A stretch of DNA of 64,000 nt from Hyphomicrobium sp. (GCA_016793445.1 JAEUME010000020.1:124001-188000), one strand, 5' to 3'; shown: positions 18,365 to 28,568, numbered from the stretch's first letter. The notes: a model not told the origin generated them from the sequence alone. Made by a program: numbers and translations.

Positions 18365-19153
18365 TTACGCACCCGGCAGCCGTGTCGCGCGCTCGCGCAA
18401 GGGCGCCAGGAAGAGAAGATCCAAGAGCAGCCCGCCGCACTTGGCATAGCGCAGGAACAGGCGGCGCGGATTCGTGGCGAGGCGCCAGACCCATTCCAAC
18501 CCGTTGTTGCGCATGGTTTGGGGCGCCCTGATCTGTGCACCCGCGATGAAATCCAACGCTGCACCAATGCAGACCAAGCCACAGGCGAGGCCCGCGGCGC
18601 GTGCGCGTTCGGCAAATATTTCCTGCTTAGGCGCGCCGAGTGCGACGAACACGAGCTTGGCGCCGGTGCGTCGGATCGTTTCGATCGCCGCATCGGCCTC
18701 GGCGCCTGTGGGATCAAAGTTTGCCGAGGGCGCAAGCGTGCCAGCGATGTCGAGATGTCCGTTGGTGCGGTCTGCCAGGTCGCGCCCTGCGCGTGCCATG
18801 ACGTCCGCCGATGTGCCGAACAGGAAGATGGGGAGCCGGGCCTGCGCAGCAGCCTGCGCCAGTGGGATCACGAGATCGGCACCCGTTGTGCGCGCGATAG
18901 CAGCGTTCTGCGTGCGTGCGAGCCACGCAACTGGGGCGCCGTCGGCCGTCACGATGCCGGCGTTCGCGTAAGCGGCTCGGAAGCGCGGATTGCGGCGCAG
19001 TTTGACGAGATGATCGAGATTGAGCGTGAAGACCGTGAAAGGTTCACGCGTTTTGGCTCGATCGATCGCAGCTGCAACGGCATGCTCCATATCGGGACAG
19101 TTGATGCCATGGCCGTCGACACAGGCAAGACGAGGCAGACTAGCACAGATCAT
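18365..19153 (-). CDS. WecG/TagA/CpsF-family (GT26) glycosyltransferase
   Basis: A 262-residue protein with the family signature. VFTLNLDHLVKLRRNPRFRAAYANAGIVTADGAPVAWLAR contains the catalytic-region TADG, followed by IPIFLFGTSADV-like and LVFVALGAPKQEIFAERAR. GT26 enzymes transfer N-acetylmannosaminuronate or related sugars to undecaprenyl-linked acceptors at the inner face of the membrane. It is in line with the polymerase and GT4 genes. Confidence 0.9.
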   Translation of the reverse strand: MICASLPRLACVDGHGINCPDMEHAVAAAIDRAKTREPFTVFTLNLDHLVKLRRNPRFRAAYANAGIVTADGAPVAWLARTQNAAIARTTGADLVIPLAQAAAQARLPIFLFGTSADVMARAGRDLADRTNGHLDIAGTLAPSANFDPTGAEADAAIETIRRTGAKLVFVALGAPKQEIFAERARAAGLACGLVCIGAALDFIAGAQIRAPQTMRNNGLEWVWRLATNPRRLFLRYAKCGGLLLDLLFLAPLRERATRLPGA

Positions 19154-19357
19154 GACAAATCATCCAATGATGAAAGCGGACTATTGGTACACGCCCGATA
19201 TTCTTAGACCTTGCGGGCGGACGTTGTGCCGGTATGAGCCGGCAGCGTCTTCCACGTCCGTCCATAGCAACTCTCATGCCCGCCCAGTACGCCGGTGTGG
19301 ACACAACACTTCCTCGCAGCGGGACATGCAGTGCGGGCATGCGCGATGGTTAATCGG

Positions 19358-20722
19358 TCAAAAAGGTGTAACCGCCGGCGTGCGGTTGCGCCGTCTCAAG
19401 CGCAGCGCCGCCACGCTTGGCGTGAGCTCTGGCGGCTGGTCCCCGGCCTGTTGGCGGCGCATCAGAACAAGCAGCATCAACACGAGAATGGCGAACAGTG
19501 GAGTCTTGGCCGAAAGACTGACCGAGGTGGAGGCCACCGCAAAGAAGAACACCAAAATCCATACCGATCCGCGCCGCGTCACCCGGATGATGTCGCGGCA
19601 GAAGAACAGCAGACCGGCAAAAAATGCCAGGCCTGGGATCAGGCCGTAGCTGAGGACAAACGAAACCCAGAAGCTCTCGATGCCGAAGTCCAAACCGTAA
19701 ACCGTGCGCAGTGTCGCCAGTTGATTGGCGTCGGGCGCAAGCAGCAGTTCGCTCAAGGGGATGTGCTTGAACAGCTCGAACATCTCCACACGCGTGCTGG
19801 CGCTGCCGCGATCGTCGAAGAAGCGCTCAACGAACAGATCGAAGAAACCGGCCTCGGCGAGCGTAATGAGGGTGAACGACAGAATCGGAACCGCCAGCAG
19901 TGCGAAAATGATCGTCCGGGCGTCAAAGCGCGCGCCTCGGGCAATTGCAGCCGCCTTCACGGCGGCGAGCCCGAGGAGCATCACGAGCAGCAGGACGCTG
20001 GACGCCCGGCCGCCGAACACGACCATGCCGGCCGACGCAATGACGAAGCCGCCGATGGCAAGTGGGCGCGGAAGATCGCGTGCCGCGCCGAGGGCGAGCG
20101 TCAGCAGATAGGCGCCGGTCAGGCTGGCGTTGGCGAGGGGATGGCCCAAGAGCGCGGTCGAACGCCAATCGTCGTCAATGACAAGTCCATTGGCCACAAG
20201 CGGCGTGATGCGGTCTGCGATCGCGAATTCGACAATCCCAATGCACGCGTTCACCATCATCAAGGTATGAAACAGCAGCGCGAAGCGTCGCGCGCGCTGA
20301 TCGCGCAGATCCTTGAACAGGAAGAATACGACGACAGGCGCCAGGAACGTGTCGAAGAAGAAAGTGAAAGGCAGGCTCACGACGCGGATTGAATGGACGA
20401 TCAACAGTCCAATCATGATGAGAAAGACGAGCGTGCCGGGATATGCTACGAGCCCGTTGAGCAGGCCCGTCAGCGGGTTGCGGACGTAAAGCGCCGACAC
20501 TCCAAGAACGGCAAAGGAAAGCAACGTCGCGGGATGGACTTTCTCCAGTGGACTGCCCCCCGACTCGTCATAGTTGAGACCCAATGCGACGAGCGCCAGG
20601 GGCGAGATGACGACAAACAACACAGCCACGAGCACAAGGCCAAGCCCCGGCAGGCGGCCGTCTGGAGGAAAGTGCTGCGTTTCCGGTTGAAGGCCGCCTC
20701 TCATTGCGCTGGTCTGCTCCAC
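19358..20722 (-). CDS. VpsF/Wzy-like polysaccharide polymerase or O-antigen ligase-family membrane protein
   Basis: A 454-residue protein with about 10-12 hydrophobic helices and a large extracytoplasmic loop around residues 290-350 (FFDDRGSASTRVEMFELFKHIPLSELLLAPDANQ). That architecture is shared by Wzy polymerases and O-antigen ligases; the wording of the C-terminal third recalls VpsF-type proteins. It would polymerise repeat units delivered by the flippase at 12042. It sits between the chain-length regulator and the GT26 gene. Reaction inferred from topology and context. Confidence 0.75.
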   Translation of the reverse strand: MEQTSAMRGGLQPETQHFPPDGRLPGLGLVLVAVLFVVISPLALVALGLNYDESGGSPLEKVHPATLLSFAVLGVSALYVRNPLTGLLNGLVAYPGTLVFLIMIGLLIVHSIRVVSLPFTFFFDTFLAPVVVFFLFKDLRDQRARRFALLFHTLMMVNACIGIVEFAIADRITPLVANGLVIDDDWRSTALLGHPLANASLTGAYLLTLALGAARDLPRPLAIGGFVIASAGMVVFGGRASSVLLLVMLLGLAAVKAAAIARGARFDARTIIFALLAVPILSFTLITLAEAGFFDLFVERFFDDRGSASTRVEMFELFKHIPLSELLLAPDANQLATLRTVYGLDFGIESFWVSFVLSYGLIPGLAFFAGLLFFCRDIIRVTRRGSVWILVFFFAVASTSVSLSAKTPLFAILVLMLLVLMRRQQAGDQPPELTPSVAALRLRRRNRTPAVTPF

Positions 20723-20759
20723 TGGGCGTCCGCCAGATGCGGGTCAAGGTGGCCGTACA

Positions 20760-23006
20760 TCAGGTCTTCATGGTGAGGATTGCGCCAGTGAGGCGGTCGC
20801 GCGCAGAGTCCAGGACTTCGAGGGTTTGCGCAATTTCACCTCGCGTCGAACCAGCGTACCGCGTGACGAGAAGCACCTCGTCGGCCGCGGGCAGCAGGCT
20901 CAATGCAGATTCGTCATCCAGCACCGCACCCGCATCGATCAGGACCAGATCGTAGCTCTGAACGAGGCTGTTCAATCCCGCAATCAGCCTGCGGCGCTGC
21001 GGGCTCTTGAGTGTCCGCAGATCGACAAAGGCAAGGGGAAGCAATGAAAGGCCCGAGCGTGAGTCCCGTTTGATAAGGCCGGCCAGGTGATCCTTGTTGT
21101 CGAGGACGACGGCTGTCTTGTGCTCCAGCGAGGAGGCAAAGATATTAGACAGATCAGGCCGGCTCGAGGTGGCGTCGATCAGGAGAATGCGTTCCCCGGA
21201 GATAGCGGCCGCATAGGCCAATGCCAGTGCTGTTGCCGAGTTGCCAGACTGCGCGGTGGGCGAAGTCAGAAACACGCAATAGGGACACCCTGGCCGCTGA
21301 TGCGCCTTCACGCGGGTGAGCAGACGCAAAATGCTTTGCCGATACGGCGTGTGAGGCCCGTCATTGTAATCGGCCACCGCGGTGAGGAGATCGGAGAACT
21401 GCGCTGCCTCCACGCGCGCGGGCGCGTTACGACGCCAACGATGCCACAGAGCGCGCCGCGGGGCATTCAACATCGGGACGCTTGCGACCGTTTGAGCGGG
21501 CAGGCCGGGTGCAAGCCCTGCGGCGGTGCGCACGGTGGTGTCGAAATGATCGCTGATGAGAGCCGAGGCGAGACCCAGCCCCAGGCCTCCGATCAAACCC
21601 AGGGACAGGATCAGCCAGGTCAACGGCTTTGAAGGTTTTGCCGGCACCGAAGGCGGCGTAATGATGCGGGCATCGGGCGTCGAGACGTTCTGCTGCTCCT
21701 GGGTCTCCTTGGCGCGCGCCAGGAAGAGCTTCAGCAACTCGCGGCTGGCCGTCACTTCCTGCTCCAGTTCGCGCAGCTTGATCTGCGCGGTGTCAGTGCG
21801 GCGAACCTCCTCCTTGGCGCGCTCCAATTGAGCGGCAAGCTCACGCTCGCGGTTTTCCGCGATCTGGTGCTCGGCTTGTGCGGCGGTCGCCACGCGCTTC
21901 AGTTCGGCTTTTATTTGAGCCTTGACCTCGGCGAGCTGGGAACGGACTTCGACCAGCACCGGGTGGCGGGGTTGGAGCTGGGATGAAAGAGCGGCCTCCC
22001 GGCGCGCGACTTGAGAGTATTGCTCGCGCAGCTTCTGAATGAGACCGGAACGAACGGCATCCGGCAGGCTTTCCGCGCCCGGCTCGGTTTTCAGTGACGA
22101 TAGGATCTGATCGTTGCGCGCCTTGCTTTCCGCGGCGACCGCGCGCGCGGTAATCAGCTCTGTGTTGAGTTTGGAGAGCTGCTGCTCGGTAATGATTCCG
22201 CCTTCGGACGTGAGGATCCTGTTGGCGCGCTTGAATTCGTCGGCCCGCGTCTCGGCATCCCGCACCTGCTGACGCAACTCACCAAGGCGCGCGTCGATGA
22301 GCGCGTTGGCGCGTTTGGCCTCCGTGGTCTTGGCGGCGGTCTGGTCAGCAAGATAGGCATCGACCACGGCTTGCGCGACGCGCTGGGCCATGATGGGGGA
22401 GGAGGCCGTCACGTCCACGTCGACCACATAGGTCTTTTGCGCGCGCTTGACCTTGATGCTGTCGGCAAGCGTATTGATGGCCTGGACTGTCGGATCGAGA
22501 TCAGGGGCAGGCGGCCTAGCGACGATCAGCTCCTTGATGCGCGAAAGAAGACCCTGGCGCGGTTTGGGTGCGTACTCCTCGTCCTTGTCGAGTTGAAGAT
22601 CTTTAACGACGCGGCCCAGGACGGCGTCCGACGTCAGAATTGAAACCTGGCTTTCGACGAGGGCGAGATCGGAGGCAACACCGCCTTGCACGATTTCTTC
22701 GGATACGATCTTACGGGCGCGCGGATCAACGAACAGCGATGCGGTGGCGGTATACATCGGCTTTGCGACCGACAGATAAGCTAGCGACAAAATAACGCCC
22801 GCCAAGGTCGCCAAGACGATGCGCCAAAGATTGCGCCTGAGAATCTGGAGCAGGCCGTCGATGTCGGTCATGCCTTCGGCGCCCGCAGGCTGAGGTGCAG
22901 ACGCGATGGCGGGATGAACCAGCGGCCGTCCGAACTTCTGAAATGGAGCCGATCCCAAACGCGGAACTATTTGTACCATTCTGAACCCGCCGTCACGCAA
23001 AGACAC
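20760..23006 (-). CDS. Wzz/GumC-type chain-length regulator fused to a degenerate BY-kinase domain
   Basis: The 748-residue open frame has a Wzz domain (first membrane helix near LWRIVLATLAGVILSLAYL, second near WLILSLGLIGGLGLGLASAL). Between them lies a long periplasmic coiled coil, and after them a cytoplasmic ATPase-like domain. Starts at 22979 or 22871 (MTDIDGLLQ) are also possible. The Walker A region (nt 21234-21270) reads TSPTAQSGNSATA and lacks the GK(S/T) lysine. The A' motif (ILLIDAT) and B motif (LVLIDAG) are present. There is no C-terminal tyrosine cluster. It therefore probably controls chain length without kinase activity. Divergent from the priming transferase. Confidence 0.85.
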   Translation of the reverse strand: MSLRDGGFRMVQIVPRLGSAPFQKFGRPLVHPAIASAPQPAGAEGMTDIDGLLQILRRNLWRIVLATLAGVILSLAYLSVAKPMYTATASLFVDPRARKIVSEEIVQGGVASDLALVESQVSILTSDAVLGRVVKDLQLDKDEEYAPKPRQGLLSRIKELIVARPPAPDLDPTVQAINTLADSIKVKRAQKTYVVDVDVTASSPIMAQRVAQAVVDAYLADQTAAKTTEAKRANALIDARLGELRQQVRDAETRADEFKRANRILTSEGGIITEQQLSKLNTELITARAVAAESKARNDQILSSLKTEPGAESLPDAVRSGLIQKLREQYSQVARREAALSSQLQPRHPVLVEVRSQLAEVKAQIKAELKRVATAAQAEHQIAENRERELAAQLERAKEEVRRTDTAQIKLRELEQEVTASRELLKLFLARAKETQEQQNVSTPDARIITPPSVPAKPSKPLTWLILSLGLIGGLGLGLASALISDHFDTTVRTAAGLAPGLPAQTVASVPMLNAPRRALWHRWRRNAPARVEAAQFSDLLTAVADYNDGPHTPYRQSILRLLTRVKAHQRPGCPYCVFLTSPTAQSGNSATALALAYAAAISGERILLIDATSSRPDLSNIFASSLEHKTAVVLDNKDHLAGLIKRDSRSGLSLLPLAFVDLRTLKSPQRRRLIAGLNSLVQSYDLVLIDAGAVLDDESALSLLPAADEVLLVTRYAGSTRGEIAQTLEVLDSARDRLTGAILTMKT

Positions 23007-23264
23007 ATCTCATCGCAAGGGAGATGGCGGCCCCTGCCCCGCTTTCTGGCAGCGGAAATGCTGGACAGAATAGGGCACCGGCAAATCTGCAAGTCCTATG
23101 CCTTGCGGCTTTACATTGGTCCTGATCACCGATCACGCCCGCGCCGTTTAAACATATATATCAGTTCAGAGAAGATCCGGCCTAAGACTTGCTATAAAGA
23201 CTTCGCTGAAGGATCGCGCGGTGCAAACCGCCACCCCTGAGCAAGACATGCGGGATGTCATCAA

Positions 23265-24704
23265 GTGTTCAGTCGCGTCATTGAGGCCGGATCCCGGCCA
23301 GTTCTTCGCCGTCACCGGTTTGGATTATCGCGGGCGGCGTTTGCAGGAAGCGTATTTCTGCTTGAGTTGATGGTTACCGTTCTTGTCGCGGTGGCGACCG
23401 GTGTCGGCTATCATCTGACCGTTTACGAAGCTGTCGGCGACATCGACAAATTCATCGGCATAGGCGCGCTGGCAGGGCTCGTCTACTGCCTTACGTTCCT
23501 CATTCAAGATGAGTACGGCGTCGAAAGCCTGCTGGAGGGGCGCCGCAGCAATGGCCGGCTGCTTCTCGTCTGGAATCTGACGTTTGCCGCGCTGGCGTTG
23601 ATCGGCTTTCTCACCAAGACGACGTCGATCTTTTCGCGCGCTTGGCTCATCATCTTTTACTGCTCGGGGTTGGTGACGCTGATGGCGCTTAATGCCATCC
23701 TTCACCGCAGCATCGCCATGCTCATCGAGCGTAGGCTTATCCTGCCGCGCAGGTTGATGCTCGTTGGCGCCCCTGCCGAGGTGGCCCGTATGGAACGCGA
23801 GATCGCAGACGGCGCCGCTGGTGCCGTCGTCGTTGCCAGAATCGTGATTGCGCAGGATGCGATCGACACGGCGGATGTCGGCGACAGCCTGGAAGGCGCG
23901 GTGCGGATTGCGCGCATGGAAGGCGTCCAAGACGTTATCATCTCGGGCGGCTATCGCGGGGACTTTACTGAAAAGGCGGTTGGAGCGTTTTCCCTTCTGC
24001 CGGTTGTGATCCATCTCGGCGCGAGCGGTCTGGTGGGGCAGTTCAAGCACGCGCGGGTTTCGAGGTTCGGCCGCAGCGCCACGCTATCTTTGACGCGCGA
24101 GCCCATCCGTCCGCTTCAGGCGGCAAGCAAGCGTCTATTCGACGTGGCGATTGCATCTCTCGCGCTGATACTGCTCGCGCCGTTTCTGGGTCTCGTTGCG
24201 CTCGCCGTCAAACTCGAGAGCAAGGGCCCCGTATTCTTCCGTCAACGCCGCCGCGGCTACAACCTGGGCGAATTCCGTATGTGGAAATTTCGCACCATGA
24301 CGACGCTGGATGACGGCGATACCATCCGCCAAGCCAAACAGGGCGATGACCGGGTGACCCGCGTCGGGCGCATCCTGCGCAAGTATTCGATTGATGAGCT
24401 GCCCCAGCTGATGAATGTGATCTTCGGCGACATGTCCCTTGTGGGTCCACGTCCGCACGCCGTTGCGCACGACAGGTTCTTCGAAAAGCGGATCGAGAAG
24501 TATCCGCGCCGGCTCAACGTCAAGCCGGGCATCACGGGGTGGGCCCAGGTGAACGGTTTGCGTGGTGCCACCGAGACAGATCACAGCATGCGTCAGCGCG
24601 TCGAGCACGATCTTTACTACATCGACAACTGGTCGTTGCTGTTCGACGTCTACATCATCGCTTTGACGGTGCTGTCGCGAAAGACATTCCGTAACGCTTA
24701 TTGA
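23265..24704 (+). CDS. Undecaprenyl-phosphate sugar phosphotransferase (priming transferase, WcaJ/ExoY type)
   Basis: A 479-residue polyprenyl glycosylphosphotransferase with a GTG start. Four N-terminal membrane helices and a CoA-binding-like middle domain (residues about 155-270) are followed by the catalytic domain: KRLFDVAIASLALILLAPFL, GPVFFRQRRRGYNLGEFRMWKFRTM, LPQLMNVIFGDMSLVGPRPHA and KPGITGWAQVNGLRG. These enzymes transfer a sugar-1-phosphate to undecaprenyl phosphate, starting each repeat unit. It is divergent from the chain-length regulator across a 258-bp AT-richer gap likely holding both promoters, and converges with the secretion genes. Confidence 0.93.
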   Translation: MFSRVIEAGSRPVLRRHRFGLSRAAFAGSVFLLELMVTVLVAVATGVGYHLTVYEAVGDIDKFIGIGALAGLVYCLTFLIQDEYGVESLLEGRRSNGRLLLVWNLTFAALALIGFLTKTTSIFSRAWLIIFYCSGLVTLMALNAILHRSIAMLIERRLILPRRLMLVGAPAEVARMEREIADGAAGAVVVARIVIAQDAIDTADVGDSLEGAVRIARMEGVQDVIISGGYRGDFTEKAVGAFSLLPVVIHLGASGLVGQFKHARVSRFGRSATLSLTREPIRPLQAASKRLFDVAIASLALILLAPFLGLVALAVKLESKGPVFFRQRRRGYNLGEFRMWKFRTMTTLDDGDTIRQAKQGDDRVTRVGRILRKYSIDELPQLMNVIFGDMSLVGPRPHAVAHDRFFEKRIEKYPRRLNVKPGITGWAQVNGLRGATETDHSMRQRVEHDLYYIDNWSLLFDVYIIALTVLSRKTFRNAY

Positions 24705-24751
24705 GCCGCAGCTTCACGGCCCTTGCGTCCTGGCGGAGCCTGCCACCAATC

Positions 24752-26086
24752 TCAGCGCTCGCGGAAGGCGCGCGCCATCATGTCGGTAAAGGGCTTCATG
24801 AAGTACGACAGAATCGTGCGCGCGGGCGTTTCAAGATAGACCTCGGCGGGCATGCCGGGAACAAGACGGTGGTTGACCCCGAGCCGGGCCAGCTCCGCGG
24901 AGGGAACCTCAACCTCCGCCGTGAAGAACGTGCGGCCATCCTTGTCCGTCAGCTCGGCGGCCGACACGCGCCGCACCTTGCCTTCAAGCCGCGGCGTCGT
25001 ATGGCTGTCGAAGGCCTGGAAGCGCACGGCTGCGGGCTGGTCCAAGTGTACCTTGTCGACATCACGGGGCTGGAAGTGCGCTGAGACAACCAGCTCGCGG
25101 CCCGTCGGCACGATCTGGAGGAGTGCGCCCCCAGGAGGCACGACGCCGCCTTCGGTATGCACGGCGAGGGCGTGGACGACGCCTGGAACCGGCGCGCGTA
25201 TTTCAGTCCGCGCCAGTTTATCGGCCGCGGCTTTCTGCGTTTCGCGCTCTTCGGAGAGCTGCGTCTGCACCTTTTCAAGTTCGCCGGCAGCCTGCTGGGA
25301 ATACTCCTTGTCGGCCTGCGAAAGCCGGGCCTCGGCCTCGGCGCGTGCGGACTTGAGCTTCGCAGCTTGCGAATTGAGATTGCCGACCTCACCGTCAAGG
25401 CGCGCTTCCTCACGCTGGAGCGGACCGATACGCTGCTGGTTGACGTAGCCGCGTTCGAAAAGAGGCATGACGGTTGCCAGTTCCTTGGCGTTGAGTTCGC
25501 GCTCGCGCTTGCGCGCGGCGAGTTGGCTCTGCACGCCTTTCAGTTCATTTTCGGTCTGCGTCAGCCGCTGCTTGAGCATCTTGAGCTGACCGAGGTAGGC
25601 GGCGCGCCTTGTATCGAACAGTGTCTGCTGGGCCGCAAAGATGGCCGCCACCGCAGGATCGTCGGCGGCAAGGCCCGCTGGCAGCGCAAAGCTTTCCTTA
25701 CGGTCACGTTCGGCGATGAGACGCGCCTCCTGGATCGCGTGCTCTGCGACCTTTCCGGAAACGGCGCTCAGCGTTGCCTTGTATTGTGTGCCGTCAAGCT
25801 GGACCAGAAGCTGGCCTTCCTTCACCTCGTCACCGTTGCGCACAAGGATCTTTTCGACGATGCCGCCTTCCAGGTGCTGCACCGCTTTGTATTCGCCTTC
25901 GACCGAAACCGTGCCGCTGGCAACGACCGCTCCATTGATGGGCATGAACGATGCGACCGCGATCGCTGCGCAAAGAAAAGCGACGACTTTCATGCCGAAG
26001 GCAATCCACGGCTCCGTGGAATGCCAGTCGGCAGCCGCCGCAGGTTGAGCGGTACGGTTTGCGCGGCTGAACAAGGAGCGAAGCAT
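24752..26086 (-). CDS. HlyD-family type I secretion adaptor (PrsE-like)
   Basis: A 444-residue protein with one N-terminal membrane helix (VVAFLCAAIAVASFMPI), a biotinyl-lipoyl-like half (VEGEYKAVQHLEGGIVEKILVRNGDEVKEGQLLVQLD), long coiled coils, the matching beta half and the HlyD signature near IRAPVPGVVHALAVHTEGGVV. It bridges the inner-membrane ABC exporter and a TolC-like outer-membrane channel. Its ATG overlaps the TGA of the ABC gene by one base (TGATG), indicating coupling. In rhizobia PrsDE export glycanases and surface proteins that act on exopolysaccharide, which fits this location. Confidence 0.92.
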   Translation of the reverse strand: MLRSLFSRANRTAQPAAAADWHSTEPWIAFGMKVVAFLCAAIAVASFMPINGAVVASGTVSVEGEYKAVQHLEGGIVEKILVRNGDEVKEGQLLVQLDGTQYKATLSAVSGKVAEHAIQEARLIAERDRKESFALPAGLAADDPAVAAIFAAQQTLFDTRRAAYLGQLKMLKQRLTQTENELKGVQSQLAARKRERELNAKELATVMPLFERGYVNQQRIGPLQREEARLDGEVGNLNSQAAKLKSARAEAEARLSQADKEYSQQAAGELEKVQTQLSEERETQKAAADKLARTEIRAPVPGVVHALAVHTEGGVVPPGGALLQIVPTGRELVVSAHFQPRDVDKVHLDQPAAVRFQAFDSHTTPRLEGKVRRVSAAELTDKDGRTFFTAEVEVPSAELARLGVNHRLVPGMPAEVYLETPARTILSYFMKPFTDMMARAFRER

Positions 26087-28446
26087 CAGGCGGCTCCCTG
26101 CACGTTGTCTTCGTCATCGCCCGGGTCTTGAACGGGTTCTGCCGCAGGGGCCTTCTGTTGCGGCTTGCGATCAGGGGATGGCGCGGTTGAGACCGGCGGA
26201 CGCGGGCCCTGGAACAGCTTCATCACTTCGGTGCGTGGACCGTATGCGCGCTGCTGGCCACGCTCAATCAGCAGCAACAGGTCGGCCTTGCCGATCGCCT
26301 GGACGCGATGGGAAACGAGAATGATCGTTTGTCCGCGCTTGCGCATGCCGTCGATGGCGGCGGAGAGCGCTTCATCGCCCGACCGGTCGAGATTGGAGTT
26401 TGGCTCGTCAAGCACGACGAGCGGCGGATTGCCGAACAGGGCGCGCGCCAAAGCGATGCGCTGGCGCTGGCCGCCGGAAAGATAAGATCCGAAGGTGCCA
26501 AGCTCCGTTTCGTATCCGCGCGGTAGCCCAAGGATCAGTTCATGCGCATGAGCCTGCTTGGCGGCCTCGATAATGTCGTCATCGCTCGCATCATCACAAA
26601 AACGCGCGATATTCTGTCTGACGGTGCCTGCAAACAGCTCCACGTTCTGCGGCAGATAGCCGATATAGCGGCCCAGGTCCTCAGGATGCCATTGATCGAG
26701 GCGCGCGCCATCGAGCAGAACGCCGCCGCTGAACGTGGGCCATAGCCCGACAATTGCGCGCACCAGCGTGGACTTGCCGGATGCGCTGGGCCCGATGATG
26801 GCGAGCATCTGGCCGGGCGAAGCGCGAAACGAAATGCCGCTCAGAATGATGTTGCGCGTTTCGGGCGCGGCAACGCGGATGTCGAGCACGTCGAGCACGC
26901 CCTTGGGCCGGGGAAGCCGGGTGCGGTCGCGCTCGGGCGGCGCATAGTGCAGAACGTCGTCGAGCTTGCTGTAGCTCTCGCGCGCTTTGATGAAGCCGCG
27001 CCAGTGGCCGATCACCTGCTCGACGGGCGCGAGCGCGCGGCCGAAGATGATGGTTGCGGCGATGATCGAGCCCGAGGTTATCTCGCCGCCCACGGCAAGC
27101 GCGGCGGCGATGGCCAGCATCATCGACTGCAGCAGCAGCCGCGTCGTCTTGGTGATGGCGGATAAGCCGCCCAATCTATCGGAAGCCAGTAACTGCCATC
27201 CAAGGCCCTCGCCATTGAGGCCTTGCCAGCGCTTGCGGTAGGACGCCAGCATGCCCATGGCGGTAATCGCCTCGGCGTTGCGCTGGCCGGTTTCCGCCAT
27301 TTCCAGGCTCTTGGTGACGGCCTGCGAGGCCTGCATCAAAGGTTCGCGTCCGCTCTGCTCGCTGGCCCACGCGAGGATCAGCAGGAGTACGGTGCCGGCG
27401 AGCGCTACCACGCCGAGCGTCCAGTGCGTCATGAAGATGACGGCCAGATACACCGGCGTCCAGGGTGCGTCGAAGAAGGTGATGGGGGCTGGTCCGGAGA
27501 CGAATTGGCGGAAGCTGTCCAATTCGCGCAAGGCGGGCGCGGCGGCCCCCTGCGTGGCAAGGCTCTTGCGCAGAGAGGCTTCGAAGATGCGATCGGAGAG
27601 GCGCTGGTCGATCTCCGCGCCTACGCGCGAAATGATCCGTGATCGGGCCAGCTCCAACATGCCGATGATGGCGTAGAGCCCGCAGGTGATTGCAAACAGC
27701 GTTATGAGAGTGGGATAAGAGCCTGAGCCCAGCACCCGGTCGTAAACCTGGAGCATGAAGATCGGGCCGGCGAGCATCAGGATGTTGATGATCGCGGAAA
27801 ATACGAATGTCGCCTTGAGGGCGCGGCGGCTGGCGCGCAGGGCATTCTTGATTTCGCTGTCGCGGGGGCCGAGGAACCAGCGCAGGCACAATCCGAGCAA
27901 GCCCGCATTCGAACGCTCAGGCGAAAATCCTTTGATCGCTCCAGCAAAGCCGCCTTTTGCTGTTGCCGGTTTTGCATCGGCGGCGCGAGCGCGCGGGGGC
28001 GGGGTCTTGGGTCCGCTCGACAGCGCCTCCACCCACTCCGGCCGCGAAGGGGGGGCGGGTTCCGTTTGAGTGAGTGGGGCTGTCGCAAACGAAGGCGCTG
28101 ACGCGGCCGATGGGGCTGGCGTCGTCGAAGTGACCGCCTCAGCGGATTGCTGCGCGAGGGCACCAGCCTGTGGCAGCGGCGCGCTCTGTCCTGTGGGCGT
28201 GGATGACGGAATGCTCTTGTTCGGGATACGGTCAGTTGCGCGATCGCCGACTGGCGTCACGGTGATGCCGGGACCTGGGTCCTGAAGAAGCTCTTCGAGA
28301 CGGCGCATCGCACTTTCCATGCGTTCGCGCTCAGCCTGCTTCTTGTCCTTGATCCGATTCACGTCTGGCCTTCTGCCCGATGGATTGTCCGGCGTGGTGA
28401 CGCGCGGGCGCGCCAGCCGGCCTTGGCGGTTCGGCGAATCACGCAA
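26086..28446 (-). CDS. Type I secretion ABC exporter (PrsD-like) with long N-terminal extension
   Basis: A 786-residue exporter. A Pro/Ala-rich extension of about 190 residues, not usual for the family, precedes the membrane domain (residues about 215-480). The nucleotide-binding domain has Walker A IIGPSASGKSTLV, signature YLSGGQRQRIALARAL, Walker B PPLVVLDEPNSNLD and the switch histidine in IILVSHR. The C-terminal 40 residues are again Pro-rich. The true start may be one of the internal Met codons near residue 43, as the first 40 residues are not conserved-looking. Operon with the HlyD gene; cargo not identifiable here. Confidence 0.9.
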   Translation of the reverse strand: MRDSPNRQGRLARPRVTTPDNPSGRRPDVNRIKDKKQAERERMESAMRRLEELLQDPGPGITVTPVGDRATDRIPNKSIPSSTPTGQSAPLPQAGALAQQSAEAVTSTTPAPSAASAPSFATAPLTQTEPAPPSRPEWVEALSSGPKTPPPRARAADAKPATAKGGFAGAIKGFSPERSNAGLLGLCLRWFLGPRDSEIKNALRASRRALKATFVFSAIINILMLAGPIFMLQVYDRVLGSGSYPTLITLFAITCGLYAIIGMLELARSRIISRVGAEIDQRLSDRIFEASLRKSLATQGAAAPALRELDSFRQFVSGPAPITFFDAPWTPVYLAVIFMTHWTLGVVALAGTVLLLILAWASEQSGREPLMQASQAVTKSLEMAETGQRNAEAITAMGMLASYRKRWQGLNGEGLGWQLLASDRLGGLSAITKTTRLLLQSMMLAIAAALAVGGEITSGSIIAATIIFGRALAPVEQVIGHWRGFIKARESYSKLDDVLHYAPPERDRTRLPRPKGVLDVLDIRVAAPETRNIILSGISFRASPGQMLAIIGPSASGKSTLVRAIVGLWPTFSGGVLLDGARLDQWHPEDLGRYIGYLPQNVELFAGTVRQNIARFCDDASDDDIIEAAKQAHAHELILGLPRGYETELGTFGSYLSGGQRQRIALARALFGNPPLVVLDEPNSNLDRSGDEALSAAIDGMRKRGQTIILVSHRVQAIGKADLLLLIERGQQRAYGPRTEVMKLFQGPRPPVSTAPSPDRKPQQKAPAAEPVQDPGDDEDNVQGAA

Positions 28447-28568
28447 CGTCCAGTCTTGAAGGGAGAGGGTTCAGAAGTGCTTAACCGTGTGGAGGAGGTT
28501 TTTCGCGCGCCGGGAAACGGTAATTGCACAAATTTGTTGGATGGGAGCTGCAACGTAACAGTGCTTTA

